A stretch of DNA of 55,322 bases from Scleroderma bovista. Its lineage: Eukaryota; Basidiomycota; Agaricomycetes; Boletales; Sclerodermataceae. The DNA lies in NCBI GenBank assembly GCA_037178675.1, contig JAYMGJ010000618.1, forward strand, positions 1 through 55,322, given 5' to 3'. The position numbers were made by a program, and so were the translations under genes. The notes below the pieces were generated by a model that searched no databases, was not told the origin of the DNA, and saw nothing but the letters and a program-made list of their open reading frames with translations. Below, piece by piece: positions 23,801-33,974 of the stretch (its first letter is position 1; each line of letters begins with the position of its first letter).

Positions 23801-25500
23801 TTGGTCGACTTGGGCATTGGGATCCATCCTACATGTGACGAAAAGCTGGTAGGATTGTGGCGACTGGATTCTCTGGAAGCGTCCTTTGGTGCTGGTGGTT
23901 ATCTGCAGGGGAACCTACACCATGCATGTACTCTTGGGCGTTATGGTGGTATTCAAGCAGAGATGTCCCAGGAGAGAGGGAGACAAACTCACATCGCATT
24001 CAGGAGTGCCTACAATCTTGCCTATGAGGCAGTCCGACCAAATGATAACTTGCCCACCTTTGCGATGGACAAGGATGTGTATGCCCTGAATGGTGACTAT
24101 ATGGAACAATGCATGCAGGCCATCAACATCTATTCTGGACAGGCTAAGAAAAGGTCATATGGAGTTCGAGACGAATATAGAATGAGTGGGATGGCTGCAG
24201 AAGTACTGATGATCGAGTTACCTTGCAGGGTGAGATTTCATAGGCATATCTTTGACTGTCATCTTGAACGCTCCTACAGGTCGAAATATTTATAGCTTCA
24301 GATCCTATCCTGTGGATACGATCCAAGGTCTGGTTTGAATTTCTGGCCAGACGTGTCAGGGCACTCCAGATGACTCAGATGAGACTCAAGGAACTGGAAC
24401 CACCCAACCTGGGAATTCTGACAGGCATTATCTGTCACATGATTCGATGCACCTCCTCCACCCCAATAATTCTCAACTATCATGTCAGAGAATCCATGAC
24501 TCTTCTCCAGTTCTCAAGGGTATGTGGAAGGTTTGGGATGTTCTTCCTGCTGGACCTAGACCTGAAGAGGACGCCTCATCTCAAAGCGGTGCAGCAATAC
24601 GATGACCAGGTGCTGAGGGTAATGCAGGGAAAATTGACAAAGAGGAATGGAAGGCCGACCTGGCCAAGGATTCCTCTAGAGGATTGTGCAGAAGAGTTTC
24701 CAATCGGAAACATGCCAACTTGGTCAAGATTGAAGACCACCATTCAAATGCAGCCTTGGTTAATCATGCGGCCATGGAGATGGTCCGAACAGTTTTTCTG
24801 TCTTGAACCAGTGGTGGGAAAGCTATTTGTGCAATTCACCTGCCAGTTCTGGATTCAGATACAGGATTCTTGGCTCACAGACCCAAGGAGCAGACCAGAA
24901 CCCGCTTCCTTGCAGGATGCTATGGAGAGTTGGACACTTAACCAGGTTTATAAGACCATCCAAGCCTGTACATTCAAGGCCTGCAATGCAGAGATACCAG
25001 GGAGCGCAGGAGCAGGTCGTCGCCAGCTCAGCTTTGCAGAAAGGATGGATATTTTCTTCCCAGAGGCAACTCTAGAACAGCCTGCACGGAGATCTCCTTG
25101 GAGTTCCCTCTGGAAAAAGCCAGGATACATCTGGGAGTACCACCAGGTGATGGAGAGAAGGACTGCGGGGGAATGCTTGGAGGTCATGGATCATCTTGGG
25201 AAGATGTTCTCCCTTCTTCAGACCTTGCCAGACTTCATGAAAGGCAGTGCAAAGACTCCTGGAAAGACCTGGAGGGCAGAAGAAGACAAGATAGTGCTGG
25301 TGACAAACCCTAAGTTCTACAAGATCGAGGGAATTTCAATGGAGAAGGAGCAGTGCAAGAAGAGGAAGAAAGCCTCTCGAGTTGTGAAGACAAATAATAT
25401 GCTGCACATGGACCTCATGCGGCATGCAGGGTATGATGATATACTTACCAACAAAGTGTTGCAATTGGTGAAGAAGAGTCTACAACAGGCAAGACAGTGA
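20832..25500 (+). CDS. Ulp1-like peptidase domain fused to a large unknown domain, 1504 residues
   Basis: Exons 20832-21267, 21321-22784, 22836-24229 and 24280-25500 total 4515 bases, exactly 1505 codons with no internal stop. The introns are 53, 51 and 50 bases with good GT-AG ends. Residues 1-145 are acidic and Ser-rich. About 150-370 resemble a C48 (Ulp1/SENP) cysteine peptidase: NSHFFVAV (His247), WMQNGTDCGP (Gln320, Cys325). The usual Asp after the His strand is not evident (YVFG there), so activity is uncertain. The remaining 1100 residues are unrecognised, with an AT-hook-like GKRKPGRPKA (about 867-876), conserved-looking blocks (LDWPYMTDRNNGELLVDLGI, ESAFGAGG-like LEASFGAGG) and a Lys-rich C-terminus. 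Ulp1 domains occur in several eukaryotic DNA transposon proteins. I see none of the KDZ transposase signatures. It may be a new transposase; that is inference. Confidence 0.75.
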
Positions 25501-25699
25501 AAGTCAGCAAAGGTAAGGAATACCCATCAGCCTCCAAAAAAGAATAGAGTGGTAGAGAAAGAAGGGGATGATGAATCACATGAGGAGGGGGATGATGAAA
25601 GGGGGAGGGAGGAGGATGAGGAATGAGGAATGACCTATTATTAGTATTGTCCTGCATCTAATGGATGCAGATGTGTACCCTGGGTCTTTTAAAGATCCA
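25501..25699. other. 3' flank of the Ulp1-domain gene
   Basis: A purine-rich stretch with gaggaggggatgatg repeats follows the stop. The frame could be extended by splicing at caggtaagg (about 25508), but no further coding is convincing. Confidence 0.4.
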
Positions 25700-26459
25700 A
25701 TAGGGGTCTACTGCTGTATGCAACCCCCAACACTTGTACACTATATTGGAACTTGTTCACAATGTTCCTTCTGGTGTTTAAAATAGTACAAAGGCTGCTA
25801 CATGTGTTTACAAGCTGAAGAATCTGACCATCAACTTATTACAGAGATTTGCCCCTATAGTCACCCCCAACACTTGTACACCATCTTCCCATTTGTTCGC
25901 ACTTGTTTCCAACATGGAGCCTGGTTCTACCAATAGTGGAATGGCTGTAACAAGTGTGTACAAGCTGCATAACACGACCATCAAATCATCACAGAGGTTT
26001 TCCCCTATAGTCAACCCCTTAACACTTGTACACCATCTTCCTATTTGTTTGTACTCGTTCACAACATTCCATCTAGTCCATACGATCATCCAGGAGCTGC
26101 TATAGGTTTTTACAAGCTGCAGAACATGCCGATTGAATGATTAGAGATGCCTGCCCCTATAGCCAACCCCCTAACACTTGTACACCATCTTTCTATTTGT
26201 TCACACTTGTTTACAACTTCCACCCAGTCCATAAGATCGTCCAGGTGCTGCTATATGTTTTTACAAGTTGCAGGACATGCCCATTGAACAGTCAACCCCC
26301 TAATACTTGTACACCATCTTCCTATTCATTCGCACTTGTTCGCAACATTCCACCCAGTCTATAGGATCATCCAGGTGATGCTACAGGTTTTTGCAAGCTG
26401 CAGAATATGCCCTTCAAATGATTAGAGAGGCCTGCCCTATAGTCAACCCCCTAACACTT
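25700..26459. repeat. right array, part 1: 140-150-base repeat in inverted orientation
   Basis: The anchor acacttgtacaccatctt and the following atttgttcgcacttgtt recur at about 25729, 25869, 26021, 26174 and 26303; a last unit is cut at 26459 by the TIR element. Reverse-complemented, the units read gtgcgaacaaatgggaagatgg, which aligns with gtgcgaacaaagtgtacgatg in the left array, so the two arrays are inverted relative to each other. Small frames inside are artefacts. Confidence 0.85.
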
Positions 26460-26470
26460 CATCAGCAAAC

Positions 26471-27100
26471 TGTTACGACCATGTCCAACTCCGGATCATA
26501 TCCAGTTACTCCAGTCACATCGCAGGCCTACAGCTCAACTCCGGTCGTTCTCAGTTACTCCGGTCAATGGTCGCGCAGATAACCTTCCGCTAACTACGAC
26601 CCTTGGTCTATACTCTGTTCGCTCTTACTACACCTCGCCGTCTACCCTGCCTTGACGTGAGTTCTCCGTGAACTCGATATATCCTATACCTTGTAGCATT
26701 TTCACTGGACCTGATTTATTTTACCCGGACCTGACTTTATTTTCATCGGACCTGACCTAGTACTTTCTCCGGTTGTCCCTTGTCCGCCTTTTAGGCTGTT
26801 TACTTGTCACCGTATATACTCAACCCTAGTTCTTACTTAGTATAAGTACTCTGTAGTTTATCCTGTACTCCTCAGTCTGAAATCAACCATAGTCTCTACT
26901 CCTGATCTTGCCCATCTCCGTCTCCCCTTCTTGACCGGAACCTACGCAAGGGATCAATGCTCGTTGTCCTTAGTCGTTGAATCCAAGCGGTCACCAACTC
27001 CGGCCGGACTAATCTCTTGTCCAGCCCTCTGCTCTCCCCCTTCGTCCACTTCTGTCCGGACTTGACCGGACCCCCTACCGGAGTAGACCCGGACTTGACA
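26471..27100 (+). repeat. 5' LTR, 630 bases
   Basis: Begins TGTTACGACC and ends GACTTGACA (TG..CA). It holds a TATA-like TATAAGTA at 26841-26848. Compared by eye with the 3' LTR there are about 14 differences and no gaps, nearly all C/T or G/A at CpG sites. Confidence 0.97.
26841..26883 (+). promoter_or_regulatory. LTR TATA box and likely transcript start / self-primer
   Basis: TATAAGTA at 26841 lies 33 bases before AGTCTGAAAT (26874-26883). That 10-base string is the exact reverse complement of 27103-27112, just after the LTR. In the Tf1/sushi type of Gypsy element the 5' end of the RNA folds back to prime reverse transcription at this place. The position fits that model; the start site itself is not shown by sequence. 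Confidence 0.6.
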
Positions 27101-27115
27101 GTATTTCAGACTCAC
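27101..27115 (+). other. primer-binding site, self-priming type
   Basis: ATTTCAGACT at 27103-27112 lies two bases after the LTR and is complementary to 26874-26883. No TGG start expected for a tRNA primer is found at the LTR edge. Confidence 0.6.
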
Positions 27116-27169
27116 ACTTGTGTGGGTTCACTGTTCCATACCCTGTACGCAAACTAGCTTCTATTTCTT

Positions 27170-28618
27170 ATGACTATGACTACGCGCTCTCGTGCTCGTA
27201 CCGCTGCAACACTTGCTGAAGAAGCAGGTGCAGTAGACAACCTCCACCTCTCTGCTGCTCATCAAGCCCTGTCTAACCACAGGCAACCTCCGGCTTCAGT
27301 TAGCCAATTCCGGAGCTTTACAGCTCGAAACCCTACAGCGCCTTTGACTCCACGTCGAGATGCTGCGTCTCAGAGCCTTTGTGGTTCTGCAGACTTAGGT
27401 CACCACGAATCCGTTTCTGGTGATTGATTCCCTTACCGTCGTGACCCCACTCTGGAACGTTGCGAACCTGCCCGACACCAGTGGTTTGGCCCTGAGGACG
27501 GACCCAGAGGTGATCTGGATGACCCCGGAGATGGCGACAACAATGATGACGATGACGATGACTTCGTCGACGCCATGGACAAGCTAGACCCTGGTCTAGC
27601 TGTTTTCCAAAACCTAGCAGTCGCCGTCAATCACCTCTCCCGCTCCTCCCGCCGGACCAATGACTCCTCTTCCTCCCGTGCCAAAGTCCGCGAACCGGAC
27701 ACCTTTGATGGTATGGATCCCAAAAAGCTCAGGACCTTCTTGGTCCAGTGTGAGCTCTGCTTCCAGGATCGCGCCAAAGTGTTCCGCCTAGATAGGGCTA
27801 AGGTAACGTTCGCCCAGTCCTATCTCAAAGGTATGACGTTGGAGTGGTTCGAACCGGACCTCCTCCACTCCGGTGATCTGGCTGACCGCCCACTCTGGAT
27901 GGACAGTTGGGTCCACTTTGTCGCTGAGCTCCAGAGTACCTTTGGTCCTCACGACCCCATCGCTGATGCAGAGCATCAATTAGAGCACCTCCGGATGAAG
28001 GATGCTCACCGCGTCACGCAGTATATAGTTGACTTCAACCGGCTTGCCTCGCAGGTCCAGGACTATGGGGATGGCGCGCTCCGCCGCCTATTCTACTCCG
28101 GTCTCCCAGACCGCCTAAAAGATGAGATAGCTCGAGTTGGGAAACCCCTGACTCTGCATGGGCTTAGGGCCCTTTGTCAAGAGATTGACGCACGCTATTG
28201 GGAGCGCAAAGACGAGATCTCTCGTATGACAAAGACCCAATCCACCTCATCCCCAACCAAGTCCTCCAACTCTGGAGGCAACTCATCCAACTCCGGTCAG
28301 GAGAAATCCAAGACCGGTAACTCCCCCAGCTCTGCCAACAACTCTGGCTCGTCCAAAACGACCAGCAACCAGCCCTCCTCCGGTTCCAGACCGGACCTGA
28401 CCAACAAGCTTGGTAAGGACGGGAAGCTGACCGCAGACGAGCGTAAATGGCATCTGGACAACAACCTCTGCATGTTCTGCGGAGGGACCGGTCACTTTGC
28501 GGACAACTGTCCTAAGAAGACCAAAAAGGCCAAGGCTCGCGCTGCGGCCATCGCTGCTGAGTCCGGTAAGACGGACTCTACTAACTCGGGTGCCAACTCC
28601 GAGTCAAAAAAAGAGTAA
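27170..28618 (+). CDS. gag: Gypsy gag with CCHC zinc knuckle, one in-frame stop
   Basis: One frame of 482 codons from ATG 27170 to TAA 28616-28618, interrupted by TGA at 27425-27427 (codon 86). A second ATG at 27575 would avoid the stop. A retrotransposon Gag core (about residues 170-340, with FDGMDPKKLRTFLVQCEL and the YIVDFNRLASQ region) is followed by an Asn/Ser-rich linker and the nucleocapsid knuckle CMFCGGTGHFADNC (C-x2-C-x4-H-x4-C) that binds RNA. The last sense codons overlap the slippery site. The TGA probably comes from CGA by C-to-T change. Confidence 0.9.
28606..28612 (+). promoter_or_regulatory. A-AAA-AAA slippery site for -1 frameshift gag to pol
   Basis: In the gag frame the codons run TCA AAA AAA GAG TAA, giving the canonical A AAA AAA heptamer three bases before the stop region. 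Pol is in the -1 frame and is open from this heptamer onward with no stop before the protease, as expected for a Gag-Pol fusion. Confidence 0.7.
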
Positions 28619-31600
28619 GCAGCTCCTGGACCTCCGCACAACCGGCGAGCTGTGTTGACTCCAGAAGTGCACCCAAGGAGGCTCGCCTCAATGTGTCCGC
28701 TCTTTACGATCCTAATTCCCTTATGCCATATGTTATCCTCTTATCATTTGACTTACCTAAAACCCGCGCACTTGTGGACTCCGGGTCCACGCATTGCTTT
28801 GTAGATGTACAATTCGCACACAAAAACAATATCTCCACTTACTCTGTTCCTCCGATTACTCTCCAGCTCTTTGACAGTACATCAAACTTTGTAATCACTC
28901 AAGCTGTCGATATATCAGTGAAATTCCCCACATCCGGTGATATCACCCCTATGACCTTTTACCTCGCTCCGTTAGACTCTGACTGCTCGATTGTCCTTGG
29001 ACATAACTGGCTCACCCGCTACAATCCGTTGATTGATTGGGTACTGAGCAGTTTAACATTCCGGACTCCTGCAGAAAGTTTGCTAGCGCCCCTGTCGACT
29101 CCCTCTCCGGTTCAGTCCGGTAACCCTGTCTCCGGCCTCTCCGGCCAATCTGACCCCGGCCTTGCACCATCTGTCGACACTCCGGTTTGTACCCCTCCGC
29201 ACATCTCCCTGATTAATGCAGCCGCATTCGTGCATGCGTGCAAATTAGAGGGATCTACCAAATACCAACTTCAGCTGCGTCCCTCCGACTCAGCAAAGGC
29301 TCGTTCTTCCTCCGCCTCTACTCCGCCGGACCTGGACATCGTCCCTCTGGAGTATCGCGATTATGTGGATGTGTTCAGCAAGGCAAAGGCCTCTGAACTT
29401 CCCCCGCATCGTGACTACGACTTGAAGATCGACCTTGAAGAAGGTACTTCCCCACCTCTGGGAACCCTCTACTCACTGTCTCCGGTTGAGCTCTCCGCTC
29501 TCTGGACCTTCATCGATGAGAATCTTAATACAGGTTTCATCCGTCCTACCGCTTCCTCCCATGCTGCTCCGGTCCTCTTCGTAAAAAAGAAGGACGGCTC
29601 ACTCCGCCTCTGCATTGACTTCCGAGGCCTAAACAAAATCACCAAAAAGGATCGCTATCCACTCCCCCTAATCTCTGACCTACTAGACTCCCCAAGCCGT
29701 GCTAAGATCTACTCGAAGATCGACCTCCGGCACGCGTACCATCTAGTACGGATTGCTCTGGGCGATGAGTGGAAGACCGCCTTCCATACGCGCTATGGGT
29801 CTTACGAGTGGTTAGTAATGCCCTTTGGCCTCACTAACGCCCCTGCAGCCTTCCAGCGCTTTGTCAACACCATCTTCGCTGACATGCTGGATGTCTGCAT
29901 TGTTGTGTACCTCGACGACATCCTCATCTACTCCAAGGATATGGAGTCCCACCAGCAGCATGTCCGGGAAGTGCTCCGCCGTCTCCGGTTGCATGGCCTC
30001 TTTGCCAAACCGGAGAAATGCGAGTTCCACTCGGACTCGGTAGAGTATCTTGGCTACCGCCTATCTCCTGACAGTCTAACTATGTCTCTGGACAAAATCC
30101 AGACCATCTCCGACTGGCCTGAACCTCGAAAGGTAAAGGACATCCAGTCCTTCCTAGGCTTTGCCAATTTCTACCGCCGGTTTATATTCAATTACTCGGA
30201 CATTGTGGTCCCTCTTACCCGTCTCACCCGGAAAGACGCTCCTTGGAACTTCTCCAAGGACTGTCGACATTCCTTCAATGCTCTCAAGCATGCCTTCACC
30301 ACCACGCCCATCCTCACCCATTTCATTCCGGATACCCCTATTATTGTGGAAACTGACGCCTCCGACTACACTGTCGCTGGCATCTTGTCTATCACCTGCG
30401 CCGACGGAGAGATTCGTCTGGTCACATACTACTCCTGGACCTTGACTGCTCCGGAGTTAAACTACGACACCCACGATAAGGAACTACTTGCTATCTTCGA
30501 AGCATTCTGGAACTGGCGCCACTACCTTGAAGGTTCCGCCTCTCCTATAGACATCGTCACGGACCACAAAAACCTCGAGTACTTCTCCACCTCAAAAGTA
30601 CTGTCCCGCCGGCAAGCCTGGTGGTCTGAATTTCTCTCTCAATTTAATCTTGTCATTTGTTTCCGCCCCGGAAAACTCGGTGCCAAGCCGGACGCTCTCA
30701 CTAGATGATGGGACGTCTACCCCAAAGAGGGGGATAGTGGCTACGCCCGGGTTAATCCCCAAAATCTTAGGCCAGTGTTCACTCAAGAACAGCTCTCTAA
30801 CTCTCTTCGCACTACTTATCTAGAGTTTCCGGTCCTCCGTGCAGTCGCAATCATGGATGTGGAAACACTCCATAGCGACATCCTCTCCGCACTACCCTCT
30901 GATCCCATTGCCCAGGTCCACCTCGCAGATCCACTGGACTCTCGCTGGTCCACAGACGAGGCTGGATTCCTTCGACTAGACGGTCGCATATACGTACCGG
31001 ACTTGGATGATCTCTGTCTCTGGGTACTCCGGTATCGACACGATCACCCGCTGAAAAGATAACTATGTGTTTGGGTGGCTGCTCCCTCAGATGAGGTGCA
31101 TTCAACCCAGGGACTTCTGGAGGTCTGGCAAGGCTCCAAAGGACTAAGGAGACTAAGAAACTAGAGAGTGGAAGGGTGGTTCAGTCACTCCAAGACTGAG
31201 CTCAAAGATATACACTGAAGAGAAGGATATTGCTTAGTAAGCTAAGTACAAGCCTACATAGCTAAGGTAAGAGTCCAGTATCAGTACTACCAATCTACAC
31301 ACCCAGACACAGGACTGTCTCTACACCGCTCGCTGGTCACTTTGGGCAAAACCGGACTCTAGAGCTAATCTGGCGTGAGTATACCTGGCCTGGTCTCCGG
31401 ACCTTCGTCAAGGATTACGTCCGGTCATGTACCTCTTGCGCACAAGCTAAGACACCGCGCCATAGACCCTACAGGTTGCTGAAACAGCTCCCTGTACCGG
31501 AGAAGCCTTGGAACTCCATCTCAATGGACTTCATAGAGCAACTCCCTTCATCTACTGGCTTTACCGCCATCCTGGTCGTGGTAGACAGGCTTTCTAAACA

Positions 31601-32606
31601 AGCCATTTTCATCCCTACTCATGACACCATCACTAGCCCGGAGCTCGCAAAGCTCTTTTTACTCCACGTGTTCTCCAAGCACAGTGTTCCTGCCCACGTC
31701 ACCTCAGATCGCGGTACCGAGTTCGTCTCACACTTCTTCTGGTCACTTGGAAAGGCCCTCGACATGCGCCTCCACTTCACCTCCGGTTACCACCCGGAGG
31801 GCGATGGCCAGACAGAGCGGTCTAACCAGACGCTGGAACAGTACCTCCAGATCTACTGCAACTACCAGCAGGACAACTGGGCGGACTTACTCCCATTGGC
31901 GGAGTTTGCATACAACAACGCACCTAGTGCTACCACCGGAGTCTCTCCGTTCTTCGCTAACAAGGGCTACCACCCTAACATCTCTGTCTACCCAGAACGC
32001 GACATGACCTCTGCCAGGGCTCGTGACTACGCAGTCGACCTTGAGTCACTGCACCAATACCTTCGAGAAGAAATGGCCCACGTGCAACTTCGCTACCAGG
32101 GTCCGGCTGATGCCAAACGTACTCCGGCACCGGACTTCAAAGTAGGCGATCAAGTATACGTGAAAGCCAAGTACTTCCGGTCTACTCGACCATCCAAAAA
32201 GCTATCGGAAAAGAATCTTGGGCCCTACACTATCATAGCACAAGTAGGCTCTCTCTCTTTTACGCTACGTCTTCCAGATTCCATGCGCGCCGTTCATCCC
32301 GTCTTCCACGTCTCCCAACTCGAACCGGCCACACCCAACACCATACCGGACCAGATACAACCTCCTCCGCCACCGGTCGAAGTAGATGGTGAACCGGAGT
32401 TCGAGATCTCTGAGATCCTCGACTCCAAGGTCGACCGTCAATGAAAATCGTGCAAGTTACTCTACTTGGTGCGATGGTCCGGTTACGAAGGAACTGACGA
32501 AGAAACGTCATGGCTTCTCGCCACTGAACTTGGCAACGCTACGGAACTCTTAGAAGATTACCATGTCCGGTACCCGGACAAACCCAGACCACTTGCGTCC
32601 ATGTAG
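28613..32606 (+). CDS. pol: Gypsy pol: PR-RT-RH-IN-chromodomain, broken by two stops and one insertion
   Basis: Entered by -1 frameshift. Protease has ALVDSGSTHCFVD (about 28768). Reverse transcriptase has RLCIDFRGLNKIT, MPFGLTNAPAAFQ and YLDD (29908). RNase H has VETDASDY and ends in LTR with TGA at 30706; the frame continues after it. The integrase zinc finger (RHDHPL..AGHFG and CTSCAQAK) is split by the 274-base element, and removing it with one copy of its duplication restores the frame. The catalytic Asp-Asp-Glu lie in SMDFIEQ, TSDRGTEF and DGQTERSNQ. GPYTIIAQVG marks the GPY/F region. After TGA at 32442 a chromodomain follows (LLYLVRWSGY, ETSWLLA), which would steer integration to marked chromatin. 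Stop at 32604. All catalytic residues I looked for are present. Confidence 0.92.
31052..31325. mobile_element. 274-base element, 4-base target duplication CCGC (in pol)
   Basis: Related to 10975-11243: it shares ttctggaggtctggca, cttagtaagctaagtacaagc and the right end ggactgtctctaca. Flanked by CCGC at 31048-31051 and 31326-31329. It starts TG and ends CA and splits the integrase zinc-binding region. It must be younger than the Gypsy insertion. Confidence 0.85.
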
Positions 32607-32781
32607 TATTACTCTCGCCTCCATTTCCCTTATCTGTTTCCCTTGTCTGTTTCTCTTATCTGTTTCCCCTATCTGTTTCACTCTGTAATATCACTCACTC
32701 CCAAGTCAAAGCCACTTCTCTTATAAACAAAAGTTAAACTAATTTACATTTTCTATTTACAAGGAGTCCGGACCGGACCAC

Positions 32782-33809
32782 CTACTCCGGCACACCGCTG
32801 CCAGGGTTCTCCTGCTCCTCATGGAGCCCCTGGACTTCTTGTTCGACCTCCTCCGGGTCGACCTCCGCCTCGCTGTCCTCCGACTCCTCGTCCTCGTCCC
32901 AGGGTGCCATAAAGAAACGACACTCCTCGAGAAAAGTCTCGAGGCCGGCCGTCAGCCGCTCATTTCCCCTCGCCACCGAGCGAGTGGCATCTGCGACCCA
33001 GCGCATCTGCCTGGTCATCTCCTCAATGGCCCCGGTCAACCTGTCCAGCCGCTCCAGGAACGGTCCAGGGTCAAACCTGGACCGCTGCCCAGACGGCCCC
33101 GGCACCTCGACGATGTCATCGTCGATGACGACCTTGGCGACTGTCTTCTTCTTCTTCCTCTTCTCCCCTCCTCGTGGCGACGTCTCGACTGCCTTTCCCT
33201 TGCCCTTGTCGCCACCGGACCCGGACCCGGCGTTCCCCACCTCCGGCCACTCGCACCGCTCCTTGAGCCCGGCGCACTTCATACATGCGCGCTGCTTGGG
33301 TTTCTCTGGGTCCCTTTCGCACTTGGCTTTGTGCTTCGCACAGCGAACGCACCTGCCAGGAAGTTAAAAATAGCAAAGAAAATTAATAAAAGCACTTACC
33401 AGACATTGTCACTCCGGTCACCACTCGGACCCGCCTCTGGCTCTTCCCTCGTTCTTTTCTTCGACACTTCCTGCGCCAACGCCCTCTGCCTCGCTGTGAC
33501 CTCTGCAGCCCTTCGCTGCACCTCCGCCCTGTCCTTCTCCGCCTGCTCACGCGCCTGGCGCTCCGCCTCCTCTCTCGCCTTCTGCTCCGCCTCCGCCTCT
33601 TCGTGCGCTCGCCTCTCTGCCTCTTCCCTACGCTGCTTCTCCTCCCTCTTCACTTGCTTGCGACGACAATGTTCCTTCGCCTTGGCGTCGAGGACGTCGG
33701 ACTTGTCCTCGCTACCGGACTGAAGCTCCGGTGTTGGGGCCTTTGTCCAATCCCTGGACTCGGTGGCAGCGGAGGCGATGGGGCTGGTGGACTTAGCAGT
33801 GTTTGACAT
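32782..33809 (-). CDS. antisense accessory gene of the Gypsy element, Zn2Cys6-like, 326 residues
   Basis: Minus-strand exons 33400-33809 and 32782-33352 join across a 47-base intron (GTAAGT..GGCAG) to 327 codons. The N-terminal half is a charged Glu/Arg/Ala helix (REEAERRAHEEAEAEQKA), likely a coiled coil. The splice creates CVRCAKHKAKC..CMKCAGLKERC, that is C-x2-C-x6-C-x11-C-x2-C-x6-C, the spacing of fungal Zn2Cys6 DNA-binding clusters. A basic stretch (GEKRKKKKTVAK) and an acidic C-terminus follow. It lies between pol and the 3' LTR, opposite to the element. A DNA- or RNA-binding role is likely by motif; its use to the element is unknown. An ATG at 33890 would lengthen it by 27 residues. 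Confidence 0.75.
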
Positions 33810-33960
33810 GTTTAGATCGATGACAGGAAACTGGGGGTAAAAGCAAGAACTGGTCTGATCTTTATAGATCCAGAATTCGTACTCAGACATTTACTCCGGA
33901 CTCCGCATTGTTCTAGGCGACCACACGACAGCCTCATTGGGGCCTCATGGGTTCGGCCCC

Positions 33961-33974
33961 TAAAGGGGGGATAC
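33961..33974 (+). other. polypurine tract
   Basis: taaaggggggatac lies directly before the 3' LTR (TGTTATGACC at 33975), the normal place for plus-strand priming. It is followed by three non-purine bases, which is common. Confidence 0.75.

Noticed and set aside
20832..25500. KDZ (Kyakuja/Dileera/Zisupton) transposase
   Set aside because: Zisupton proteins also carry a Ulp1 domain, but none of the conserved KDZ core motifs I know can be found in the 1504 residues.
27101..27130. tRNA primer-binding site for the Gypsy element
   Set aside because: No TGG-initiated tRNA 3'-end complement lies at the LTR edge, and the self-primer match explains the site better.
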